Shown one piece after another: positions 23,890 to 33,485 of a stretch of 64,000 nucleotides of DNA. The notes beneath the pieces were generated by a model that saw nothing but the letters and a program-made list of their open reading frames with translations, ran no database searches and was not told the DNA's origin. The stretch spans positions 248,001 through 312,000 of the forward strand of contig JAPQWV010000417.1 of NCBI GenBank assembly GCA_027422505.1. Direction: 5' to 3'. Within the stretch, counting starts at the first letter, position 1; each line of letters opens with the position of its first letter. Origin of the DNA: Craterostigma plantagineum (taxonomy: Eukaryota > Streptophyta > Magnoliopsida > Lamiales > Linderniaceae). The translations under genes and the position numbers were made by a program.

Positions 23890-25278
23890 TGATCGACACT
23901 GTGGTGTGTGAATGAAAAGTGCGACAAGTAATAATTAAAACGAATACTAAATTACTGTCACCGACTTGCGATAGGCAGTGGACCTATCGTTTGTAGTGTA
24001 GTAAAGTGAGTAAACGAGTATCGAACACGAGGAATAAATCAAGTACTAGTAATGACCTATCGACTCGATATTTAACCTAAATAAAATACGCAAATTGTTT
24101 GACGACTTAACCTAACAGATCTCTCCTAATCAACTAGAAATTCGAAGAACACGCTTAGAACTGATATGAAGCTTCAGATGATAAAGATGTGATCGGGATT
24201 CGAATCCCGCTAGGTGTGATCGCCTAAGACAATGAAATATCGTGCCTACGTGATTCTTGACTAAATTGCAGTAATTTTTCTACCCACTCGCGAATTTGCT
24301 GTCGCCCTAAACGCTCGTGGGGATCTAAAATTCAGTAATTACTAATAGCGAGGATCGAGTATTAGCTTTCGCCCTATACTCGAATCCTATCTTCTACGAA
24401 CGGCCTAATCGTTGTTTAGCTGTCGCCCTAAACGATTTTCCATACATTCACTTTAACACATAGACATATTAAAGCGAAGAAGTAATTTCATAGAACAATA
24501 AATAGTCAGAATACGCAAATCACGATAAACATGTCTTAAGCACGACTAATCCTAGCGTTCATTTAATCCCAAACACAAAAGGGATTTAGCTACGCATGAT
24601 AGACGAGAAAACAACGAAAGAAATAAAGGATAAAGGCGAAGAATTCATGTTCTTGATATACGGATAATCTTCGATGGGAGCGTTGAAGATTCTTCGTTCT
24701 TCGTTAAATTGGGCATGATCTCGTCGATGATCCGTCTCTTGCGCTCCGGGATGCGATTCTGCGTCTTTTGTGCTAATTTTTGTCTCTAGAGTGATTAGGG
24801 TTAATCTCTGGTAAGTTGTTTCTTTCCTGGATCGAATTTGGGCTTTTTATAAGAACTTCCGTATAGGTCACGGCCTGGGGCATGGTCCGTCACGGCCGTG
24901 ACCATCACCAACTCGACGCGCTTATGTTTCTGTCACTGGTCACGGCCAAATGCATTGTCGGTCACGGCCGTGACCATCATCATCCCAGCTCTCTGCCCTT
25001 CGTCACGGTTTGGAGCACTACACGTCACGGCCGTGACCACTGGCAGTGAGTGTTTGTCCACGTTCTGTCCCATGGCACGGCCAGATGCATTATTGGTCAC
25101 GGTCGTGACCATCGGCAGTAAAGAGGTTTTCGCGCCGTTTTGCCTCGTTTTCGCTCCTATCGCCCGAAACTCGTCCTAAGCTCATTCAATAGCAAAATAA
25201 GTGTAAATATATCGAATAAATGCATAAATTGATTGCTAAAGCTCTATTATACCCCGAATAAATACTACGATAAACGCA
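23890..25278 (-). repeat. Athila 5' LTR, outer end trimmed
   Basis: 1389 bp. Ends TGATCGAC on the plus strand at the primer-site side. A TATA box (minus TTATAAAAAG, 24852-24843) marks the promoter. Palindromes are at 24889, 24961, 25024 and 25096 (the last mutated). At the outer end about 17 bases of the LTR and three of the target duplication are missing compared with the 3' side. Confidence 0.92.
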
Positions 25279-26292
25279 TACTCACAGAGAAGGGGCTCGA
25301 GGAGGCACTCAAGGCTGAGAAAGACATGGAGCCGACGACTATGACAGAGGCAACCAAGAAGAAAATGCTGGAGAAAGCATATAGCACGCTTCTTTTGTGT
25401 TTATCAGATCAAGTGCTGAGGAAAGTTGCAAAGGAATCCATGCCTGATGGAGTATGGAAGAAGCTAGAGAATCTTTACATAAGTCGTTGACGAAGCGCTT
25501 GTACCTCAAACAAGCACTTTACTCTTTCAAGATGCAAGAAGATAAGTCCATGGAAGACCAGCTCGACCACTTTTGTAAGTTGGTTCTTGATCTTCAGAAT
25601 GTGGGAGAGACGTTGAAGGATGAGGACCACGCATTGTTGTTGCTATGCGCATTGCCGAAGAATCATGAACACTTCAAGGAGGCTCTTCTTTATGGCTGAG
25701 ATGCTCTCAAGGTTGATGATGTACTCGCAGGTCTAAGCTCAAGGAAATTAAACTCGAAGAGGGATTGTGAAACTCTGCAACCTGCTGCGGAGATGCTGTT
25801 TGCGAAGAATTAAATCAAATTCTTGGCATAAGAAAGGAAAGAGCAAGGAGAGAATTGAGCCTAGGAGTCATGTGAAGTGTTACTATTGTAACGAGGAGGG
25901 ACATATTCGAAGATTCTGCAAGAAGATCAAGATCGAACCCAAAACATGATCGGTCAAATTCTGAGGCAGATTGTGTCTATGATGTGTAAGAATCTGCCGA
26001 GATATTGACAGTTTCTGGGCAAGAGGTGAAGAAAGAATGGATTCTTGATACGGGATGTTCGTTTCATGTTACTTGCAATAAGGATTGGATGGAACATTTC
26101 AGAGAATCAGATGAAACAGTCAAGCTTGGAAATGACAAAGTCTGTAAAGTTTTGGGGACTGGTTCTATTTGGTTGAGGCTAAGGAATGGTGATTTGGGGC
26201 TTTTAAAGAACGTGAGGTTTGCGCCTGAGATGAGGAGGTATCTTACTTCAATCGGGTCTTTGGATAGGAGAGGTTTCATCACCCAAACATAA
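25279..26292 (+). pseudogene. Copia gag (distal) and protease start
   Basis: Continuation of the frame at 12391-12471. A UBN2-type gag region (GLEEALKAEKDM, LSDQVLRKVAKES, LTKRLYLKQALYSFKM) has one frameshift near 25485 and a TGA after LLYG (25697-25699). A zinc knuckle CYYCNEEGHIRRFC fits C-x2-C-x4-H-x4-C (25880-25921). The protease region has the catalytic DTGCSFH motif (near 26047), then MRRYLTSIGSLDRRGF, ending at a stop at 26290. The element would have packaged its RNA but could not copy it. Confidence 0.9.
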
Positions 26293-27166
26293 GGTGGAAA
26301 GATGAAAATCCTGAAACAGAAAAGGCTGGTACTGAGCGGATTTCGAAGGAATGGTATCTATGTATTAGATGGAGTTTCAGTAGAGAAAGCAAGCTTATGG
26401 CAACTAGGAAGTGTGGAGGCCTGAATGTAGTTCAAGAAATGCCACAGAGACCTCATCTTGAAGTGGAGAATGCAAGGAAAAACATGAGATCGAATAAATT
26501 TTTTTTGATATTTCAGAATCTGCTTAAATTGAGCTTGCTGAAATAGGTTATGAAAATGAGATGTCTGGTCGAATTCCTCGCTGGGACAGAGTGAGGGAAA
26601 GCATTTTCCGATCACATAGGAGCCATACTTCAGATGTCGTTGAAGAGTTTGAAGAATCAGAGCAACATGAACATGGTTCGGGGATTGCAAAGACCATGAG
26701 TGAAACTGAATTTTCACCTGTAAAAGCTGATGTTGTGTTTGCGAATATGACCAGAGGAAAGGATTCTTGGGCTGCAAATGGATCAACAAGGACGTCCATG
26801 AAGCTAGGAATGAGAGTGGAATAGCTGGAGCAATGCCAAGCTCGGAATAAGGACAGCTCTAAGAAGTGCATCAAGTCAACTTCTAGCAGGAAATTTCAAG
26901 CCTGCCTGAGGTTGATGAGACGCTCTTCGAAGTTTTGAGGGGCTGGAAAACGAAGACCAGCAAAGCAGTTACGGCTATCGAATCAAGGTGGAGCCTAGGT
27001 TGTAAAATTGCAGGAAATCAAAAGATAATGCAGATTTAAGATGAACTTGAGGCTGGAAAATATGTCTACTTTTGTTGAGGTTTAAGGAAGCCTAGCTAAC
27101 TTGTTTTGGACTACAAAAAGGTTAAGATAAATGAGGGATTGAGAGTTCTTGGCTCAATGTGGAGAT
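26293..27166 (+). other. Copia internal remnant after protease; pol deleted
   Basis: A first part still resembles the region after protease (LKQKRLVLSGFRRNGIYVLDG). The rest, to the polypurine tract at about 27157-27166 (ATGTGGAGAT), has no integrase, RT or RNase H motifs. An 87-codon frame at 26561-26824 is not recognised. Confidence 0.65.
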
Positions 27167-27783
27167 TGTGGAGATTGTGAGCCAAAAACATCAACAATCA
27201 AGGCCAGGAAGAACTGAACAGAACTGAAGATGATGAAGGGCTGAGCAAGGGCGAATTAGAGTCAAGAATTTGTTTCTATACATGAGATATGCAGGTTGAA
27301 TCTCAGCCCTTCGATCTGGTGCGGTTCTTATTCAGTGGCTGAGATTAAAACTAATAGAATCGTCACGTAGGAGGAATGCTCGTTGTACAATACAGAAAGC
27401 AGGAGGTACAAGTCGTCTAAGCACAACTGCATACACTGTTATTTTCCTGAAGCTTATAAATAGCAGATTTCGAGTGTTCAAGTAAGTAACTCTGAGCGAT
27501 CTTATCTTTCGATAGAGTGAGAGTTAGGGTTTGATGTAAACTAGAGAATTGGTGAGGAAGATACCATCTTGTAATCCCAATTTACGATTTGGAATAAAGA
27601 GCTTTGGTTGGTCCGTGGAGTAGGTCGAAAGTCGAGACCGAACCACGTATTTCTGTGTGTATTTTCTGGTTTTCTTTAGCTGCGATTTTTGATTCTTTAC
27701 ACAATCAAGATCGTGAATCTTGATACGTTGAACGCGCACAATCGATAGCGAATTGTGTTTCGAGTCTTTGGGCGCCTAATTGT
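27167..27783 (+). repeat. Copia 3' LTR
   Basis: Begins TGTGGAGATTGTGAGCC. TATA at 27455-27463. Compared with 11718-12352 it has scattered substitutions and short indels, more than between the Athila LTRs, as expected if the copia insertion is older. Confidence 0.8.
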
Positions 27784-27788
27784 GTTAC

Positions 27789-28900
27789 GATAGATAAATT
27801 GAGCCATTGTTTCAGGGTTTTTTATTTTTGGAATCAAGAGGATGCGAGTGTTATGAAAAAAAAAAAGAAAAGGTGGCAGCGGAGTTAAGAAATCGAGGAT
27901 ATAACGGATGGTTTTACGGCCAACGATATCCCAATACATTTGATAAAAGAGAGGGGGGAACCATCCGGACCCGGGGATTTATATGGGTACATAGATGAGA
28001 GAGCATGTTTTACCTCATCCTCGGTGTACGGTCATAGAAGCGTCTGATTCATCTCGTCCGTCACCCTTTTCGAAATAGCATTTGCGGCTTTACCAATAGC
28101 AGATTGCGGCGGCACTGAGGAGCTGAACAACTCAGTGAAAAACGAACAAACAATATCCTCAATTTCCTGGGAATTATCGCGCCACACCCCATGTTTAGCT
28201 TTGATTCGGGCAATGTTATTGTGAGCCTTACGGATCGAAGCTTTTCGACGAAATAATCTTGTATTGCGGTCTCCTTCTCTAAGCCAATTGCTTCGTTGCT
28301 TCCAATAAAGCTCCTCTTGATATAATATTTCATTCAAGCACGCACGTAGTTATGTTCCTTGTGTTTTATATTGGTAGTAATCTCAGACACAGACAAGTGA
28401 TCCAACTTCTTTGTAATTATCACTCTTCTCTAACACTTCTTTGCTTTCGTCGATACCATTCTTGAAGTTCCTTTTGGCATTGTCGCATGCGCCTCGGTAG
28501 TTCATTTTTAGTCCGAGAAGTAGTACTATCCTGCCAGCAACGTTGTATGATAGAAGCGCATTCATCATCGTTTGTCCACTTAGCTTCAAAACGAAAAATA
28601 TGTTTGAGACGACGAGGAGAGGAGTGGGTCGGTTGGAGCTTAATAATAATGGCCGAGTGGTCCGAGCAAAACGTAGGAGCATTGAGAACTTGATGTAGTG
28701 GGAATAACCGATCAAGCCTCTCCAAGATAGTGTAAGGGTGACGTGCTTTGTCGGACCATGTAAACTGTGGGCCAGTGGACCCCAGGTCGTGAAGCTCACA
28801 CTCTTCAAGGGCCTCTCTAAAGTCAGCAATTTGCCTAGTGGACCGAAGATTACCACCTTGTTTTTTCATCGTTGGACAAAATTTCGTTGAAAATAAATTG
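27789..28900 (-). pseudogene. LINE, 5' part: end of endonuclease, linker and start of RT
   Basis: This joins the LINE at 9236-11717. On the minus strand from about 28900: FNEILSNDEK and, after a frameshift, GGNLRSTRQIADFREAL and FTWSDKARHPYTILERLDRL (endonuclease C-terminal part), a W-L-R-E-G-D-R-N-T block (28032-28337), then RT start motifs MYWDIVGRK and LLIPKIKNPETMAQF (27800-27939). The N-terminal endonuclease and ORF1 are absent, so the LINE is 5'-truncated, as is usual. Confidence 0.85.
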
Positions 28901-29114
28901 GTACTCAAAATGTTTCCCGACATATTTTGATAATAATGAGATATCGTTACACATAACATATTAAACAGCGATACAATGAGTGACGCGAAACTTATCACTT
29001 TTCCGAAAAACAATATAATTAAATTCAACAATTATTTTTGGTACCACAACCAAGTTCAACGATCTAGAAATAGAAAACACACTCTACAGAATATTATACT
29101 ATCAAATATATATA
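28901..29114. other. Flank between LINE and Helitron end
   Basis: AT-rich, no gene or repeat recognised. The exact 5' end of the LINE could lie anywhere between 28870 and 28960. Confidence 0.5.
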
Positions 29115-29736
29115 CTAGTTTTTTGCCCGTGCATTGCACGGGACTGTAAGTTGATACGATAATTGAATATGTTGCATAATTCTGATATGTGCACAGCTAA
29201 TACTTTGAAATAAAATTAACATTTTAAAAAATTTCTCAATCACTGTTATATTTTGATGAATGAATGTAAATTCACCTTAATGGTATAATCCAAAGTAGGA
29301 ATATATTGGATAGTATGATCACCTCTTCTCATTGACCGTCGTAACCTCTGCAAAAAATGTGTTTCAATGTGCATAGATAAATTGTTTGTCCATGAATAAT
29401 GATTCAATTAAATAATCTACATTTGAATTATTATGAATGTTTAACATAAGCTTAAGAAAAATAACATACCATATAGGAATGTTGTGTGTCTACTCAATAT
29501 TTGGATCAACAAAATAATGCTAAATCGAGTTGTATTTATATTATGTCCTTAAATTGCACCGCATGCTAGCAATGGACAAATAAAAATAAAGTTACTATCA
29601 CTATCAGCAAATGAAATATAAATAAATTCATCGTCAAAACTCTCTACTATTGATGCAACCTTTTCAAGAATCGAAAAAGAGTTATGTGATTTAGTGATGT
29701 AATCTTATATAAGAATGTAAATGTGTGTTTGCTCTT
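29115..29736 (-). mobile_element. Helitron 3' terminus and adjoining body
   Basis: On the minus strand the end is CTAG (29118-29115) followed by host T. It is preceded by AAAAA and a strong hairpin CCCGTGCA-TTGCACGGG (29126-29142). It is the same family as the terminus at 658-685. The 5' end is not found, and the element may reach past the inverted repeat that follows. The interval to 29736 shows no gene. Confidence 0.6.
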
Positions 29737-29836
29737 ACTGCGACACCTGTATAGTAATTAAAAGACTAATTTGACCTTAAATAAATCACGTATGTTGTTC
29801 ACAAAAAAAATAAATTATTAACATATTAGTTATTAC

Positions 29837-30409
29837 CAGGGTTTTCATGACCAGACCGGCCCGGCCGGTTCCGGCCGAAAACTGGTGAACCGGTCGGAAT
29901 TCCGGTTCGGTTCCGGTCCGGTCTGAATTTTAATAAAAAAAATGTCGAACTGTATAGAAATATAACAAATGGATAATGATACTAAAACTGACGGTGGTCT
30001 ACTGGTAAAAGGCTTTAGATAAAAGTTTATTGGGCTGGGTTCGATCTTCACTAACCCATTTTACATTTTGTTTTATAATTAAATTGTGAGCCCAATATTT
30101 CATTTATATTAATTTTGACCCCTAAACTTTACAAACTTAATGTTTGAGATCCTATTATATCATTAATTTTATTACCAACACAATTTACTTTTATTCAATA
30201 ATGACCCCTATATTTATAAAATTCTAATTTGTTCCTTATAACATGTATATTTTCGATTTTTTGATTCATTTATCATAAATAATATATTTATCATTTATAG
30301 AGGTAGCGGTTTTATACTGGTTTGATTCCGGTTTTATACCGGTTAAACCGCTAAACCTTAAACCACTAAAATTTCCGGTCCGGTTCGAAAACCCGATTTT
30401 AAAACCTTG
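29837..30409. mobile_element. hAT MITE
   Basis: 573 bp with 8-bp target duplication GTTATTAC (29829-29836 and 30410-30417). Ends CAGGGTTTT and AAAACCTTG form short inverted repeats, followed inward by CCGGTCCGG-type boxes. It has no transposase. A tRNA-like pair of boxes (TGGTCTACTGGT and GGTTCGATCTT, about 29995-30046) lies inside it. Confidence 0.85.
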
Positions 30410-30800
30410 GTTATTACATCCACGATCTGCAGTTTTTTTTTTTTCGGAGGTACCACGATCTACAGTTAATCACAAACAATACGCCACATTTTAAACAACT
30501 GTTCTCGCTCTATAAAGTCTAATCTCATCTCTACGTGCTGGAGAAAGCAAATCCACGTTAGGTCTGGTTCAAAAAATTATCGAAACGTTTCGAACTTTTC
30601 AACAATAGATTGGGTTGGGTGGTTTCGTTTACAATATGTATATCAATTTGAGCAATCCCAATAAGGCAATTTCATCTTAGATCTCAAGCGACACCTCAAC
30701 ATAAGGAATATTTTGTCGTTTTTTACAGCCTTTATGTGTATTGTATTTCTGTAGTCCAAGCGAATTTACTTGCAATTGCATTTGCTTGAATTAGTTTCAG

Positions 30801-31079
30801 TTTTTTGAAGACACTGAAGCTTTACAGCATGCCGCGAAGAACTACGATTGGGTTTATAACTCGCTGATTGAGGAGGAAGACGGGGTAAACGTTAGTCGTC
30901 GAATAGTGCGCCGAGATACAGAACAAAAGCGCACAATCATGAAAATTGCTTCTGTACTGTCACATCGTTGTTGCATCTCTCTGCGATCCAATCTTTTGCT
31001 TTGCTTCAAAAATGGAAAGCCGACACCGCCGATGCGCTACAGGCATCGCTTACATCAAGCCGAGGGAGAAGAGTCGTAA
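30801..31079 (+). pseudogene. Exon-like open frame in the left inverted-repeat arm
   Basis: After the acceptor-like TTAGTTTCAG, a frame of about 92 codons without ATG is open to TAA at 31077-31079. It reads FFEDTEALQHAAKNYDWVY, later a VSRRIVRRDTEQKR stretch, and ends QAEGEES. The RRIVRRDxEQ run recalls the N-terminal segment of PIF/Harbinger nucleases, but this is weak. The same exon in the other arm (33090-33380, minus) has a frame change near its start. Origin unknown. Confidence 0.4.
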
Positions 31080-31247
31080 AGTAAGCAATCAGTAAGCTTC
31101 ATTTATAGGTGAGTTTTTTTATTTATTGTAAATTCTAGCATGAACAGAGTTAAAATTTCTCATCCTGTTGATGAAATTTTTTTATGAAAAGTTTTCCTTC
31201 AATGTGTTGCCATTGTTTATCAGATGTAGAGCTGATTGTTTTATAAA

Positions 31248-32921
31248 TGGTACAAAGAGGCACATCGTTCAACCAAATAAACTACTACGTTTATAAGTTC
31301 ATTATACTATACAGTATTTCAATTCAAGTAGTAGTTTGTCCTGCACGAATATATTGATCAAACATATCATCGGCGTTTTTTTTCGATATATCATCTAGAA
31401 AATATGAGATGGTCAATAAAAAATCGAAGTTCAATATCATTTACAACATTGTCTCAAAGCTTCCGACTCATCTTGACTGGAATTAGGATATATCCGACTC
31501 CTAGATCAATGGTCAGATATAATTTATCTCCCTCCTTTTTCAAGCCGAGGAAGAGGAGATTGTCTAAGAAGATGAGCATTGAGCGATAGATCATTCATCT
31601 CGTGCGAGGGTAAATCACCTGACTTCGATTCTTGCAAGGCGAGCAAAGTGTCTGATGACCAAAGTGTGCTACGAAAATAAGTGAATAAATTAATTTAACA
31701 TAATTTTCCATAAAGACAATAACAACTATGTTAGTAAACCATCTCATGATTTTGACAGTTGACAAACAGCACAATCTCATAGGTGAGAAGGCTCGTCGCT
31801 GCCGTGAAAATCCCAGTGGAAAGCATCTCGGTGGTGCTTCGCTAGGCCTTCTCTTGGTATAGTCATTCAGGCGTATCATCACCATGTCCACATGGTCTCT
31901 TTTTGCTGCAGATGGTGGCCATGGTTGCTCAGTTGGGCTACACGTGCAGTGAGTGGAGTGCACATGGTGAGGGTCGTGGTATGGTTCAATAAGTTCATAT
32001 TCATGTATATCCGAGGTGTCTCTATCGCTATTAGAAACCCTCTCCATTGCCTCTATCGCTTGTCTTTGTACAGCAAACAACTCTGGTCATTACAATAGAC
32101 AGATAGGAGGCATAGTCTGAAAGTCCACAAAATTTGAGCTAACCTTAAAGACAACAACTTTTATCAATGGAAAATCTCTGTAAGTAGAAAGGATTTTATA
32201 CGATGCCAAAATCACGTTTGAGGTTGAAGGGGGGTTGGATCCGTACAGGTCCCAATGTCTTCGTACTTGGCGCCCGACATACGGCACTCATTTTTTTACA
32301 AAACACTCATTAAACTATATAAAGGCAAATACTCATCATCTTGCATGTGCTGACTCGTCAATCCTTTCTCGAAAATGAAACAGAAAACACCGACTTCAAT
32401 GCTACCAACCACCCCAAACTAAATCTCAAAGCAACAAAATTAAATAAAAATCGTGGCATTAACTTTTCGTGCACATTATCAAATAGTTGCCTCAACTAAC
32501 CTCTACTTGAAGACAACTCACATATTGATAGCTTCTACAAATCCAACAATGACCTCTTATACGGCCTCTCATTATTCTCCAGCTCTAACAAATGGATATA
32601 GCTAAAAAAAATCGATAAAGCCAAACAAAGTCAAAGTACCTTGGCAATGGTGGATTCTATCTTCCTGAAACTAATCCCATAAGGTATAGAAGAAGGCGAT
32701 CTGACTCACAGAATGTTGGCGTAAGGATAAGAACAGAATTGGATCAAACCAATTCGTGGAGAGGTGAATATGTTCTGATCGAAATTGATATATCGTTGTT
32801 CGGGCGTTGTAAGATACGTCAAACTATAGCTACGTCTCCAAAAAAAATAGAAATCCGATTAGAATTGTATGTCACGCCTCCTCTTACACGTCTCGTCTAC
32901 ATAAAATAAATATCAATAAGT
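31248..32921. other. Unique spacer of the large inverted repeat
   Basis: About 1.67 kb. A minus-strand frame at 31595-32080 (161 codons) and another at 32090-32287 are next to GT/AG-like sites and could be exons of a captured or decayed gene. I recognise no domain in either. Confidence 0.45.
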
Positions 32922-33089
32922 TTTATGAAAACAATCAGCTCTACATCTGATAAACAATGGAAACACATCGAAGGAAAACTTTTGAATTTTTTTTTCATCA
33001 ACAGGATGAGAAATCTTAACTCTGTTCATGCTAGCAATTACAATAAATAAAAAAATTCACCTATAAATGACGCTTATTGATTGCTTACT

Positions 33090-33365
33090 TTACGACTCTT
33101 CTCCCTCGGCTTGATGTAAGCGATGCCTGTAGCGCGTCGGCGGTGTCGGTTTTCCAATTTTGAAGCAAAGCAAAGGATTGGATCGCAGATAGAGGCAACA
33201 ACGGTGTGACAGTACAGAAGCAATTTTCATGATTATGCGCTTTTGTTCTGTATCTCGGCGCACTATTCGACGACGGACGTTTACCCCGTCTTCCCCCTCA
33301 ATAAGCGAGTTATAAAACCCAATCCTAGTTCTTCGCGGCATGCCGTAAAGCTTCAGTGTCTTCAA
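33090..33365 (-). pseudogene. Exon-like frame in the right inverted-repeat arm
   Basis: 91 codons, ending QAEGEES as in the left arm. Near the start one or two base changes shift the frame relative to 30801-31079 (MPRRTRIGFYNSLIEG here). No known family is assigned. An ATG is present but may not be a true start. Confidence 0.35.
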
Positions 33366-33485
33366 AAAACTGAAACTGATTCAAGCAAATGCAATTGCAA
33401 GTAAAATTCGCCTGGACGACAAAAATACAATGTGTACACATAAAGGCTGTAAAAAAACGACAAAATATTCCTTACGTGGAGGTTT

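Larger units (their letters stand above)
12472..25278 (-). mobile_element. Athila-type Ty3/gypsy retrotransposon, nearly complete
   Basis: From high to low coordinate on the minus strand: 5' LTR, tRNA-Asp primer site, gag, protease, RT-RNase H, integrase, an extra ORF with an ATHILA domain, polypurine tract, 3' LTR. The size, gene order, Asp primer site and extra 3' ORF are typical of Athila. The left flank is CTTTA (12467-12471). On the right only TA of that duplication remains, since the outer end of the 5' LTR lacks bases present in the 3' LTR. Stops and frameshifts in gag, pol and ORF3 make it inactive. Confidence 0.93.
11718..27783 (+). mobile_element. Ty1/copia element (gag-protease only), itself split by an Athila element
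   Basis: Two direct LTRs (11718 to about 12352, and 27167 to about 27783) share long identical blocks. Between them, without the nested Athila, only about 2.0 kb remains: gag, a CCHC knuckle and the protease start. Integrase and reverse transcriptase are missing, so it could not move on its own. It lies in the LINE: the left flank AATAC (11713-11717) and the right flank GTTAC (27784-27788) fit a decayed 5-bp target duplication, and the LINE reading resumes at once on both sides. Confidence 0.85.
29738..31247 (+). repeat. Left arm of a large inverted repeat
   Basis: After removal of the hAT MITE (29837-30409) this arm of about 0.94 kb is the reverse complement of 32922-33480 joined to 36297-36672, with small differences. 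The spacer is 31248-32921. Shared landmarks include AAGACTAATTTGACC at the outer end and GAGCTGATTGTTTT at the inner end. Confidence 0.88.
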
